From: an uncultured Muribaculaceae bacterium
GTDB lineage: Bacteria; Bacteroidota; Bacteroidia; Bacteroidales; Muribaculaceae
Length of the DNA: 64,000 nt
Direction: 5' to 3'
Assembly (NCBI GenBank): GCA_944321685.1
Contig: CALUMH010000001.1
Span: 1-64,000 of the forward strand
Part shown: piece after piece, positions 1-7,164 of the stretch
Position numbering within the stretch: the first letter of the stretch is position 1
How the letters are laid out: each line of letters begins with the position of its first letter
Translations under genes and position numbers: made by a program
Notes under the pieces: generated by a model
The model's database searches: none
What the model saw: the letters and a program-made list of their open reading frames with translations, nothing else
What the model was told of the DNA's origin: nothing

Positions 1-103
1 TTAATATGTTCCATGATACAAAGTTAAGCTATATTCCTGAAATCCCCGTTCCACCAACCGGGAAAATCCGCTGATCCGTTACAACCGTGAAAAATTCACT
101 GCC

Positions 104-340
104 ATGTTCCAAAATCTATACAAACAAATAGCCTCGGCCGCACTCATGTGCCAAACCCGAATCTCCTGGTTTGAAAGCGAAGGACACATTTGTGCCAAAA
201 TCGATGTCGATTACAATGGAGACGTGGTACTTATCAACGGAACCGAATTATATGTCCGCAAAGACAGCAGCACACACCTGCTCAAGGGGCAAGATATGGT
301 GGACTTTATCCGCAATTATCAAAAGCAAACTATAAACTAA
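104..340 (+). CDS. small hypothetical protein, possibly a 3' remnant
   Basis: I do not recognise this 78-residue soluble protein. It has no signal peptide or membrane segment; the middle (KIDVDYNGDVVLINGTELYV) looks like beta strands and the end (KGQDMVDFIRNYQK) like a helix. The reading frame stays open upstream of the ATG back to about position 41, so it could be the 3' end of a longer, truncated gene. It is followed after 13 bases by a 37-codon ORF on the same strand and lies at the left edge of a cluster of small and damaged genes. Confidence 0.45.
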   Translation: MFQNLYKQIASAALMCQTRISWFESEGHICAKIDVDYNGDVVLINGTELYVRKDSSTHLLKGQDMVDFIRNYQKQTIN

Positions 341-353
341 AAATCACATAGTC

Positions 354-467
354 ATGGGAAAAAAATCCGACAAAATTCGTTCAGGCGTTGAAACAACCGT
401 AAAAATTGCAACAGTTGTTGCCACAATCGGCAGTACTATACTCACAACTTTACCGAAAGGCAAATAG
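354..467 (+). CDS. 37-residue hydrophobic micro-protein
   Basis: A short ORF starts with ATG at 354 and reads MGKKSDKIRSGVETTVKIA, then a hydrophobic Thr/Val/Ile stretch, ending TLPKGK. This is a basic N terminus followed by one possible membrane-inserting helix of about 18 residues. It follows the gene ending at 340 on the same strand and is followed by tandem hairpins. It resembles in style small membrane peptides of toxin or holin type, but I recognise no family. It could be a chance ORF. Confidence 0.4.
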   Translation: MGKKSDKIRSGVETTVKIATVVATIGSTILTTLPKGK

Positions 468-486
468 CCGTAAAAAGCATCTTTCC

Positions 487-568
487 CTGTAGAGACGGTA
501 TAGTATGCCGTCTTCTACAGGTGGGGAACTTGGTTGCCCCACAATGCATAAGCAGCCTTTAATGCTGC
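487..568 (+). ncRNA. three tandem hairpins; candidate structured RNA or terminator
   Basis: Three consecutive inverted repeats are visible. The first is 487-498 with 508-520 (CTGTAGAGACGG / CCGTCTTCTACAG, one bulge). The second is 521-526 with 537-542 (GTGGGG / CCCCAC). The third is 552-556 with 564-568 (GCAGC / GCTGC). They are GC-rich within AT-rich DNA and lie just after the micro-ORF ending at 467. The first alone could be a terminator, but no T run follows any of them. A structured RNA is possible and unproven. Confidence 0.3.
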
Positions 569-997
569 CCTTTCAGTACACACATACACTCAAAAAAGTA
601 CCGCAGTCCGCGCCCTTATCGGGACTTTATGAAACTTTCGTATGATTTCCATGTCATCAATCTTGCTTTTTTCGCTTGCATTGCTTACCTTTGGAATACC
701 AACAAATCAAAACCAAATGTCTATGGAGCAAAAAGCAAACTGACAACGACATAAAAGCATACAGTGTGACAAGCACATACAGCCGTAAACTGTTATTTGA
801 TTCGCTTAAATCTCGCAAATTTAGACTGAATCCGTCAATAGCAGTTGAAGCAAGCTTCACACCCGTTACGGGCGTGGACCGCTTTAACTTATTTGAGGAT
901 TCATGGCAATGCGAGAGCCTAAGCGACCAAATAAGCCAAAAGCCGGCCCCGCTCTCTTTTTTATACCCTGACATGAACTCTAACACAATAACACATC
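541..997. other. gene-poor stretch without a confident gene
   Basis: No ORF here is convincing. Opposed open frames cross it (about 676-1179 on plus, 657-986 on minus), and the plus one runs out of frame through the small ORFs at 998-1171 and 1176-1310. The stretch has small inverted repeats, for example CACCCG-TTA-CGGGCGTG near 866-883 and AGTCC/GGACT near 606-627. These may belong with the hairpins at 487-568. Confidence 0.4.
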
Positions 998-1171
998 ATG
1001 ATACCAACAACAATAACCTCGACATCAATACTCGAAATGGCAAAACAAGGATGGAATGCCATCATCGAACTGTACAAACAATCAACACCCGAACAGCGCG
1101 AGAAAATCCTAAAAATTTTAGGTGGTCTTGCAGGATTTGGTGCATTATTGAAATATCTAAAATCTTTATAA
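998..1171 (+). CDS. 57-residue micro-protein with C-terminal hydrophobic helix
   Basis: The ORF starts with ATG at 998 (MIPTTITSTSILEMAKQGWN) and stops with TAA at 1169-1171. A second ATG in frame (MAKQGWN) is an alternative start. The centre (KQSTPEQREKILKILGG) is a charged amphipathic helix and the end (GGLAGFGALLKYLKSL) a short glycine-rich hydrophobic helix, the pattern of a small membrane-associated peptide. The next ORF starts 4 bases downstream, suggesting co-expression. I do not recognise a family. Confidence 0.5.
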   Translation: MIPTTITSTSILEMAKQGWNAIIELYKQSTPEQREKILKILGGLAGFGALLKYLKSL

Positions 1172-1175
1172 GATT

Positions 1176-1536
1176 ATGACGGTAACTACACAAGAAGCTC
1201 TTGAACGGGCTTTAAAAAGCAAAGAAACACACATTCGAATAACCGGCACACTGGCCGAAACAATAAAAAGCAAAATACAAAAAACAACGAAAACGCAAGA
1301 AATTGGGTAAACTTATAGCTGCGGGTGGAATCATAGCAACCTCAGTTGCTTTAAACCTAATCACTGGAGGCACAAGTTTAATTGCAGGTGCTACTGCACT
1401 TACTGCCACAGAACTAAGCATTACTGCCGCCGAATTGGCTATAATTGCCGGTTTCACCCTTGCCATGACAGGACTTTTAAAAGGCTATAATGTAAAATTC
1501 AATTCTGATCGTAGTATAAATTTAGAGAAAAAATAA
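1176..1536 (+). pseudogene. small Gly/Ala-rich membrane protein split by a frameshift
   Basis: Two overlapping frames read as one protein. The ATG frame from 1176 (MTVTTQEALERALKSKETHI, stop TAA 1308-1310) gives a soluble N terminus. The +1 frame, open from 1267, gives a basic linker (KAKYKKQRKRKK), then two hydrophobic Gly/Ala/Thr helices and a tail ending NSDRSINLEKK at 1536. Removing one A from the A run near 1265-1269 would join them into about 118 residues. I recall small Clostridia and Bacteroidota proteins of this layout with no assigned function. A TTG at 1303 could start the second part alone. The indel may be real decay, an assembly error or programmed. Confidence 0.6.
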
Positions 1537-1557
1537 ACTAATGAAACTTATACTGCA

Positions 1558-2046
1558 ATGAGTGATTGGAAAGAAGAAATACGACGACAGACGGGGTGGA
1601 GCCGTGAGATTATGGTTGCTCTGCGGTAGCGGGAAGAAGCCGAGGTTTACATCAATGCCGGGCTAAAGGAGGCGACTGTGGGTGGCAAGCGAGCCTTGAT
1701 TCAGCCGCGGCTCGACCCGGCAATGCTCACTCCCGAATGGTGGATAGAGCATTACCATCGCGACAACTGGCGCGGGTGGAGCAACCTAGACCTCATGCAC
1801 GAAGGCTATGCGCCATTTTCATCGGCCGACATGGGTAGGCCAGGTGACCGCACCGGTATGGATCAAATAGAACTGCACCACATAGGGCAACGGCAAGACA
1901 GCCCGTTTGCCGAACTCACATGGTACCAGCACCACGACTACTTCAAGGTGCTACACAGTTTTGACGACTCGCAAATCAACCGCCCCGAGTTTGAAGAAGA
2001 ACGCCGCCAATACTGGATGAACCGCGCAAAATTCTTTTCATACTAA
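1558..2046 (+). pseudogene. LHH-type HNH nuclease gene with in-frame TAG stop
   Basis: The frame from ATG 1558 reads MSDWKEEIRRQTGWSREIMV and is interrupted by TAG at 1627-1629. It then continues in the same frame (REEAEVYINAGLKEATVGGK) to TAA at 2044-2046. The C-terminal part carries IELHHIGQ and a downstream WYQHH...LH pattern, which fits the LHH family of HNH/endonuclease VII nucleases known as toxin domains of polymorphic toxins. The catalytic part is intact. A GTG at 1678, five bases after AAAGGAGG, could restart translation and give 122 residues with the LHH motif at residues 66-68. No neighbouring immunity gene is recognised with certainty. Confidence 0.65.
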
Positions 2047-2057
2047 ATCTGCTTATA

Positions 2058-2279
2058 ATGAAACGAATCATACTTTTTATCTCTACCATACTCTTTTTGT
2101 GCATGAATTTATACGCACAAGATTTCATGAAAGAAAAACGGATATATTTGGTAGATGTCACTGCCTCAATGATTGGAAAAGGTGGAGTGAAAACGCCTGA
2201 TATATTCAACAAAGTAAAAGACCAACTAACTACTGCAATAAGCAACATTCAAGATACCGATACCGACTTTGCAGCATGA
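2058..2279 (+). pseudogene. truncated secreted von Willebrand A domain protein
   Basis: The 73-residue product begins with a clear signal peptide (MKRIILFISTILFLCMNLYAQ), then enters a vWA-like first strand with the start of a metal-ion site (LVDVTASM, pattern D-x-T/S-x-S). vWA domains are normally about 180 residues, but this one ends in DTDTDFAA followed by TGA. The rest of the domain is absent downstream, where a different zinc-ribbon gene starts at 2299. This looks like a deletion remnant. It follows the nuclease gene by 11 bases. Confidence 0.6.
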
Positions 2280-2298
2280 ACTTAAAAATTAAAGATTT

Positions 2299-2522
2299 AT
2301 GTTTCGAGGATTGTGCACATTCCGATGCTCCCGGTGCGGCAAGAGATTCATAGCACCCGACTTTGAATATTGCGCCACAACACTTTCCATGCCACAAAAG
2401 TGCCCCGGTGCGGCAGCCTGCGCACTCGCCCTGCCTCATTCATGCTGTTTGGCGATAGCGATGCCTGTTATAAATCAATATGGGATCAAATAGAATCTGA
2501 AACGTCTGACAAAAACAAATAA
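2299..2522 (+). pseudogene. zinc-ribbon small protein, frameshifted
   Basis: The ATG frame gives MFRGLCTFRCSRCGKRFIAP...YCATTLSMPQKCP, a Cys-x2-Cys half-site. After the CCCC at 2403-2406 this frame turns into unlikely protein. The adjacent frame restores the second half-site (CPRCGSLRTRP) and continues ...GDSDACYKSIWDQIESETSDKNK to TAA at 2520-2522. One extra C would give an intact protein of about 74 residues of a type I recall in Bacteroidales. The gene is thus either decayed or carries a sequencing indel. Its stop is 8 bases before the next gene. Confidence 0.65.
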
Positions 2523-2530
2523 TAAGAATC

Positions 2531-3133
2531 ATGATTACCAAAAATACCGTCGTGAAAATCCTGTCATGCTATATGCTGCAAAAAATCAACGAAACGGGAG
2601 AGAACTTTTCTACTGATGAGGACGGCAATGACAACCCCGTGCTTTTTTCGTTGAATGATAGGAAAGGAATCCGATACTTTGCCAAGTGGTTGAAAAAATT
2701 CATAAAATTATCTGTGGATGTTAACGTCTTGCTAAAAAGTTCGGAGAATAAGATAACACTTGACTCATTGACTGATTACATCAATCAAAACAATCCAGAT
2801 GCCAACGATATTGATATATTGACCCAAATCTGTAATCGATATGAAAATTTAATATCTCAACGAAATGATGCACAGGAGTTGGACTTTGAAATATCTCAAT
2901 TTATTGACGACAAATATGCTTCTGATGATAACGATGATGATATCGACCCGGATGAAATCGACCCGGAGTTTGAGGCCAAAATAAGGAAGTTGGTATTAAA
3001 GGACAATATTGTTGCACAGGAAGAACCGGATCCAGTTGATAAAAAAGATTACGTCACTTTACTTCTTGACAACTATATCATAATAAACCGAACTGAATTA
3101 ATAAACGGAGGAAGCCATTATCTGCGTTATTAA
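2531..3133 (+). CDS. acidic hypothetical protein
   Basis: This 200-residue soluble protein is not one I recognise. The N-terminal half is helical with a basic patch (RYFAKWLKKFIKL). The middle (SLTDYINQNNPDANDIDILT) is polar. Residues about 130-145 are strongly acidic (DDNDDDIDPDEIDPE). There is no signal peptide or membrane segment. It starts 8 bases after the frameshifted zinc-ribbon gene and is followed by a hairpin (3138-3162) before the membrane protein at 3203. An antitoxin, immunity or chaperone role is conceivable for an acidic protein near a nuclease, but nothing in the sequence proves it. Confidence 0.6.
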   Translation: MITKNTVVKILSCYMLQKINETGENFSTDEDGNDNPVLFSLNDRKGIRYFAKWLKKFIKLSVDVNVLLKSSENKITLDSLTDYINQNNPDANDIDILTQICNRYENLISQRNDAQELDFEISQFIDDKYASDDNDDDIDPDEIDPEFEAKIRKLVLKDNIVAQEEPDPVDKKDYVTLLLDNYIIINRTELINGGSHYLRY

Positions 3134-3137
3134 ATTT

Positions 3138-3162
3138 ATTCGTTTCAATTCTCGAAACGAAT
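3138..3162. terminator. 9-bp perfect hairpin after the acidic protein gene
   Basis: ATTCGTTTC (3138-3146) and GAAACGAAT (3154-3162) form a perfect stem with a 7-base loop, 4 bases after the stop codon. No T run follows, so it may be a weak terminator or an mRNA-stabilising structure. Confidence 0.4.
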
Positions 3163-3202
3163 CTCACGCATACTGAGTCAACCAACGAAAACGACACACA
3201 AA

Positions 3203-3727
3203 ATGAAAACTGCAATCGCTTGGATAATAGCCAATGTGGAAGGCATCACTACATTAATCGTAGTGGCAGCCTTTGAAGTATTATTGTTTACATCTTCCGC
3301 CGAAATCGACAACAAACCGCTTGCCGCCATCATGGGGCCGATTTTGGCAGCCTTAGTCAAGACCATCATAGGCGGCATCCCGTCGAAAGGCACGGTTACC
3401 GATATAGTCAACCTGCTGCTTGCCGCCGGAGCCATCTATATGGCCACAGCCCTGGCAAACACCCATACCCAGCTCGGCGGACTCGGCGGCATTGCCATAG
3501 GCTGTGGCATAGTAGCGCTCGCCGCCGCTATAGCAGCGGCAGTGTTCACTGCTGCCAACATCAACGAGGTGGTGTCATTGAGAATGTTTTACCAAAACAG
3601 CAACGTCAGCCTGTTTGAAATCACATGGATGTACACATTCAACCGTTTCGTCACCGTGTTCGCATCCATCACAGGCTCGGCACTCATCATCGCCGCCTGC
3701 CAATTTCTATTCCACTCTGCACAATAA
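3203..3727 (+). CDS. polytopic small membrane protein, unknown family
   Basis: The 174-residue protein is mostly hydrophobic, with four or five candidate membrane helices at about residues 14-31, 41-59, 68-86, 93-117 and 149-170, rich in Ala, Gly and Ile. Between the last two is a short polar stretch (NSNVSLFEITWMYTF). No transporter signature or catalytic motif is visible. It is the first gene of a tight same-strand set with the coiled-coil protein (20 bases downstream), the DUF4112 membrane protein and the YbjN-like protein, which suggests a joint inner-membrane function. Confidence 0.65.
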   Translation: MKTAIAWIIANVEGITTLIVVAAFEVLLFTSSAEIDNKPLAAIMGPILAALVKTIIGGIPSKGTVTDIVNLLLAAGAIYMATALANTHTQLGGLGGIAIGCGIVALAAAIAAAVFTAANINEVVSLRMFYQNSNVSLFEITWMYTFNRFVTVFASITGSALIIAACQFLFHSAQ

Positions 3728-3747
3728 ACTTCAAATACACAATAACT

Positions 3748-5892
3748 ATGGACGACAAAATCATTTACCAAAAAATCAAAGACATTGCACACCGGCTACG
3801 GCAGGAAAAATGCACATTCACCCGTGCCGACCTCGCCTACGAGCTGCAAATGAGCGACAGCCACGAAATCGACCGGCTGGTGTGGGAAGCCTATCGTCTG
3901 TTCAATGGCAATAAAGCAATTGAAGAGTCATTCATCGACAATGCCCAACACAATACAATTGTTTACGGCTATCAAGTGGAATTCTTTGCCAATGAAAACG
4001 ACACCGAGGAACTGTTCTCACTGATGCACAACAAGATGGACATCGGCAACAAAGCAATCTGCAAACTCGAAAACAGCATTGCCGCCATGATGCGCCCTCA
4101 AAGCAGTTCAGGTTTCGACCTGCTCGGCACCATAGTCGGCACTAAAGGAGTAACCGAAGTGCGAAAGGAAACCTCTGCCCTATTCGACTGCTATTCACAA
4201 CTTATAGGCAACTACGACGGTGCCCGCGACAGCGTAAAAGTGCTAATCGCCGACTTTGTGACATTGCGCAGCCACGTCTGCGACATTTACCGCCGTTATG
4301 CCTTGGTGCTTATCGATGCTTTCGGCGATTCGGTAAAAGCCATCGCGCCTCAACTATTCGACTTCGACTCGATAGAATGGCTCGACACGCAGCAGATGCT
4401 GCAAAACGTCAAACTCGACTATGACCAAATCACCGAACACTGCTCGATACTGATGAGTAGCATCTCCGAAAGTTTCTCACAGTCGCTCAAACAGGCAAGC
4501 AACTCCTACCGCAGCGCAGGCAGCAAGCAAGCCGGGCTATTACTTGCCGGGCTTAACATGGTATCGCACTACATCGACGCAAGCAGCCGCACTACCGAGC
4601 TTAAAGGCGAACTGCTGACACTGAAGAACAGCGTGAAACACGACGTGACACTTATTAAGGGCGACCTTAGCCGCCTGCTCGTGATATACAAGACGCTGAA
4701 CGACCTGTTTATTCCCCAAAGCGAGGCTTTCTGCCAATACAGCGACCAAGTGCTACAAGGTGAATGGCAACAAATAGTTGACAGCATCTATAAAAATCCA
4801 AACATCCAATCACTGAAACAACAACGTGACAAAATACTTGACCAATGCCGGGAGGTCGAGGCCGGAATAGCCGATGCCGAAACCAATCTGGCATATTACA
4901 CCGCACACATCGATAAGTGTAACACATTGCTTTCCAATATGCTTGACCAATACACCCAGGCCCGAGAAAGCAAACCCAAGAAACCATTGTTATTTGGCAG
5001 AAAACGATACAACCGTGAAATATACGAGTGGAACATTGCTTGCAAGCCTGTCATAACCCGTTACGAAGACTTGCAGACCGACATCAAACTTGACAACGAC
5101 GAGCTGATGAACCAAAAAGCTACACTCGCCCGCCTGCAACCGCGCAGGCAGGAACTTAGGCAGGAACTAAACCGCATTAATAAGCGCATCATGAGTGAAC
5201 TGAAAGTTACCCAAGCAACTCGTGAGAAAATACTGCCGCACCTTGAATCGATTGTCAAGCTGTTACGCATTGCCCGAGAAATCGCAGAAAGCCATCTCGA
5301 CCAAGAACTTACCAAGCGTGTAACAATAACACGGCAAGACACAGAATTGCCACCCGACCTGCAGCAAAACATCGCCGCGTTTGCCAACGGCGTGCGACAA
5401 TTGGCATTCATAGATGGCAATGCCATGGCAGAAGCTATAAGTGACGTGAATAAACAACGCCGAATTGCAGCAGAAAGGGAACAGACTACAATCGATGTCA
5501 CTAACAAACAGCAAAACAACCCGGCTCGGCATACAGAATTGTCGGAAGAAGGTACCCTGCAAATTGCCAATGCCGGCAATGTAGCAATACAAGGCACTAT
5601 CAACCTGCTCGAAGCATGGGGTACCCTGCAAGCCCAACGGGCCAAAAGCGCAATTGCCGCAGAAAAATATGACCAGGAACTTGCAAAGCTGCAAGAGGAG
5701 TTCCGCCGCAACATCGCCGAAATCGATGACAAAAGCGCAATTCTGCGCGAGAGCCTTAGCCGTATAAACACGGCCAAAGGGCATGAGCAACTGAAAGACG
5801 CCCTGCTGTCGCTGGCAGGAAAAGACAGCCGCCTGTTTACCGATGACGAATGGACTGAATTTTTAAACGGAAATAAAACAATAGAACTATGA
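3748..5892 (+). CDS. 714-residue coiled-coil protein with winged-helix-like N terminus
   Basis: I recognise no family. I chose ATG 3748 (MDDKIIYQKIKDIAHRLRQE) because the in-frame upstream extension overlaps the membrane gene ending at 3727. Residues about 10-50 (RADLAYELQMSDSHEIDRLV) look like a small winged-helix module. The rest is nearly all helix: a central block around residues 100-340 without clear membrane helices, then coiled-coil blocks near 350-400, 440-530 and 640-690. A basic proline-lysine segment (ESKPKKPLLFGRKRYN) lies between coils. The overall shape recalls large helical scaffolds or alpha-helical pore-forming proteins, which is only an impression. Its TGA overlaps the next gene's ATG by four bases (ATGA), indicating translational coupling. 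Confidence 0.7.
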   Translation: MDDKIIYQKIKDIAHRLRQEKCTFTRADLAYELQMSDSHEIDRLVWEAYRLFNGNKAIEESFIDNAQHNTIVYGYQVEFFANENDTEELFSLMHNKMDIGNKAICKLENSIAAMMRPQSSSGFDLLGTIVGTKGVTEVRKETSALFDCYSQLIGNYDGARDSVKVLIADFVTLRSHVCDIYRRYALVLIDAFGDSVKAIAPQLFDFDSIEWLDTQQMLQNVKLDYDQITEHCSILMSSISESFSQSLKQASNSYRSAGSKQAGLLLAGLNMVSHYIDASSRTTELKGELLTLKNSVKHDVTLIKGDLSRLLVIYKTLNDLFIPQSEAFCQYSDQVLQGEWQQIVDSIYKNPNIQSLKQQRDKILDQCREVEAGIADAETNLAYYTAHIDKCNTLLSNMLDQYTQARESKPKKPLLFGRKRYNREIYEWNIACKPVITRYEDLQTDIKLDNDELMNQKATLARLQPRRQELRQELNRINKRIMSELKVTQATREKILPHLESIVKLLRIAREIAESHLDQELTKRVTITRQDTELPPDLQQNIAAFANGVRQLAFIDGNAMAEAISDVNKQRRIAAEREQTTIDVTNKQQNNPARHTELSEEGTLQIANAGNVAIQGTINLLEAWGTLQAQRAKSAIAAEKYDQELAKLQEEFRRNIAEIDDKSAILRESLSRINTAKGHEQLKDALLSLAGKDSRLFTDDEWTEFLNGNKTIEL

Positions 5893-6488
5893 GTGACGTA
5901 ACGCAAAGCGGACGCCGCCAAAGAGCGCGACAAGAGTTGGGACTTGACGATGCCCAAGAGCAATACGAAATAGAACGGGCCATATCAAAAGAAGAGGAAC
6001 GGCGTGAAGCAAAAGAAATGCGCCGTCTCGAAATCGAGGATTCTCTTTCATACAAAGCCTGCATGGCCATCAATAAATATATGGACAAATATTTCCTCGA
6101 CCCGATAATAGGTTTCATCCTGCCCAGTTTAGGCGACTTCCTCTCTTCGCTGCTTGTATGGCCGTTTATCTATGTGGCAGCCTTCAAAGTGCGCTCGCTG
6201 CCACTCACGCTCGCGGTGATATTCAATGTGCTGCGCGACATTGCCATCGGTCTCATTCCATTTTGGATTGGCGACATCTTTGATGCATTCAACCGCGGAT
6301 ATTTGCAAAACTGCCGCCTGATTGTCGGTTTTGTCGAAGACGACCAAGAGGTGATAGACGAAGTGAACGGCAAGGCATGGTGGATGGGCGTACTTATCGT
6401 ACTGTTCTGCTTCATAATCTACTGGCTTATAGAATTTGCAATATGGGTAACTACAGCTGTCTCCGATTTTTTCTCTAATTTATTCTAA
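5889..6488 (+). CDS. DUF4112 family membrane protein
   Basis: The 199-residue protein has a long charged N terminus (about residues 1-60, Glu/Arg-rich helix), then DUF4112-like sequence: LDPIIGFILPSLGDFLSS, two hydrophobic helices, and the hallmark GLIPFWIGDIFDAFNRG near residues 125-140. It ends with a strong final membrane helix (VLIVLFCFIIYWLIEFAIWV). The function of DUF4112 is not known. The ATG overlaps the stop of the coiled-coil gene, and the YbjN-like gene starts 21 bases after its stop, so the three are very likely one transcript. The cytoplasmic charged helix could contact the coiled-coil partner (inference). Confidence 0.75.
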   Translation: MSDVTQSGRRQRARQELGLDDAQEQYEIERAISKEEERREAKEMRRLEIEDSLSYKACMAINKYMDKYFLDPIIGFILPSLGDFLSSLLVWPFIYVAAFKVRSLPLTLAVIFNVLRDIAIGLIPFWIGDIFDAFNRGYLQNCRLIVGFVEDDQEVIDEVNGKAWWMGVLIVLFCFIIYWLIEFAIWVTTAVSDFFSNLF

Positions 6489-6509
6489 CTCACTATAACA
6501 ACCCCAATT

Positions 6510-6950
6510 ATGGACAAATCAGAAGTAATGGCATTCATCAAAAGCTGCCTCGACGAATTGGGAATAAACTACGATACCTGCGATGACTGCATCAACATAA
6601 CTTTCGAAAATGACGACGACCTCTTCCCCATAAATGTATCGATATTCCCTAACGAGAATATAATATCGTCATTCGCTGAAATCGATGATATGGAAATACC
6701 CTCCAATAGACGAAGTGTCGTGCTGGAATACATTAACAACTACAGCTGTAAAGGTATAGAAGACGATGGAAATTTCAACGCATATGTTTTCATATATACT
6801 GACGATGAAACGGGGAAAGACTTTATTCACGCCTATAGCAGCACCCCCGTGTGGGAAACAATGGGCAGTGACCAATTCTCTGCATTCACACTCTCCACGG
6901 TGCGGGCTTTAAATGCAGTGATGCGCGACATATTCCGCCTCACGCTGTAA
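6510..6950 (+). CDS. YbjN-like / type III secretion chaperone-fold protein
   Basis: This is a 146-residue acidic soluble protein. The start (MDKSEVMAFIKSCLDELGIN) and the later VVLEYINNYSCKG, FNAYVFIYTDDETG and C-terminal helix fit the YbjN fold, a family related in structure to type III secretion chaperones. YbjN-type proteins often sit beside secreted or membrane proteins and are thought to bind partners; no catalytic residues are visible. It is the last gene of the 3203-6950 set and is followed by the perfect inverted repeat at 6977-7033. The family assignment rests on pattern similarity only. Confidence 0.55.
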   Translation: MDKSEVMAFIKSCLDELGINYDTCDDCINITFENDDDLFPINVSIFPNENIISSFAEIDDMEIPSNRRSVVLEYINNYSCKGIEDDGNFNAYVFIYTDDETGKDFIHAYSSTPVWETMGSDQFSAFTLSTVRALNAVMRDIFRLTL

Positions 6951-6976
6951 CCACACGAATCATATTATTAACTCGG

Positions 6977-7033
6977 GCGAATATAGTGCGCTTGTGTCTG
7001 ACATTTCTGTCATGACAGGCGCACTATATTCGC
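6977..7033. repeat. perfect 15-bp inverted repeat at the right end of the accessory locus
   Basis: GCGAATATAGTGCGC (6977-6991) and GCGCACTATATTCGC (7019-7033) are exact reverse complements around a 27-base loop that contains TGTCATGACA. It follows the last gene of the accessory set by 26 bases and precedes clpB. A bidirectional terminator is the simplest reading. The long stem without a T tract also leaves room for an integration or recombination scar. Confidence 0.6.
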
Positions 7034-7164
7034 TTAATTGTGACATAATATACATTCCCGGCGCATGGTACAATCATTGCAAATTAATAAACGGAAATTA
7101 AAAGCTAAATAAACACGGAGAGGCATACGCCCTCAATTTTGGAAACAATTAAAAATATACAATT

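Noticed and set aside
657-1179. Opposed open frames of 109 and 167 codons
   Set aside because: They overlap each other, and the plus one runs out of frame through the better-supported small ORFs at 998-1171 and 1176-1310; neither has a recognisable domain or good start context.
1558-2046. TAG recoding to an amino acid
   Set aside because: The core genes in the window do not carry in-frame TAG codons and no suppressor tRNA is visible, so a nonsense change is simpler than a recoded genetic code.
5061-5963. 300-codon frame on the minus strand opposite the coiled-coil gene
   Set aside because: Composition is Ser/Arg/Leu-rich as expected for the antisense of a helical Gln/Glu/Arg/Ala-rich gene; it has no motif.
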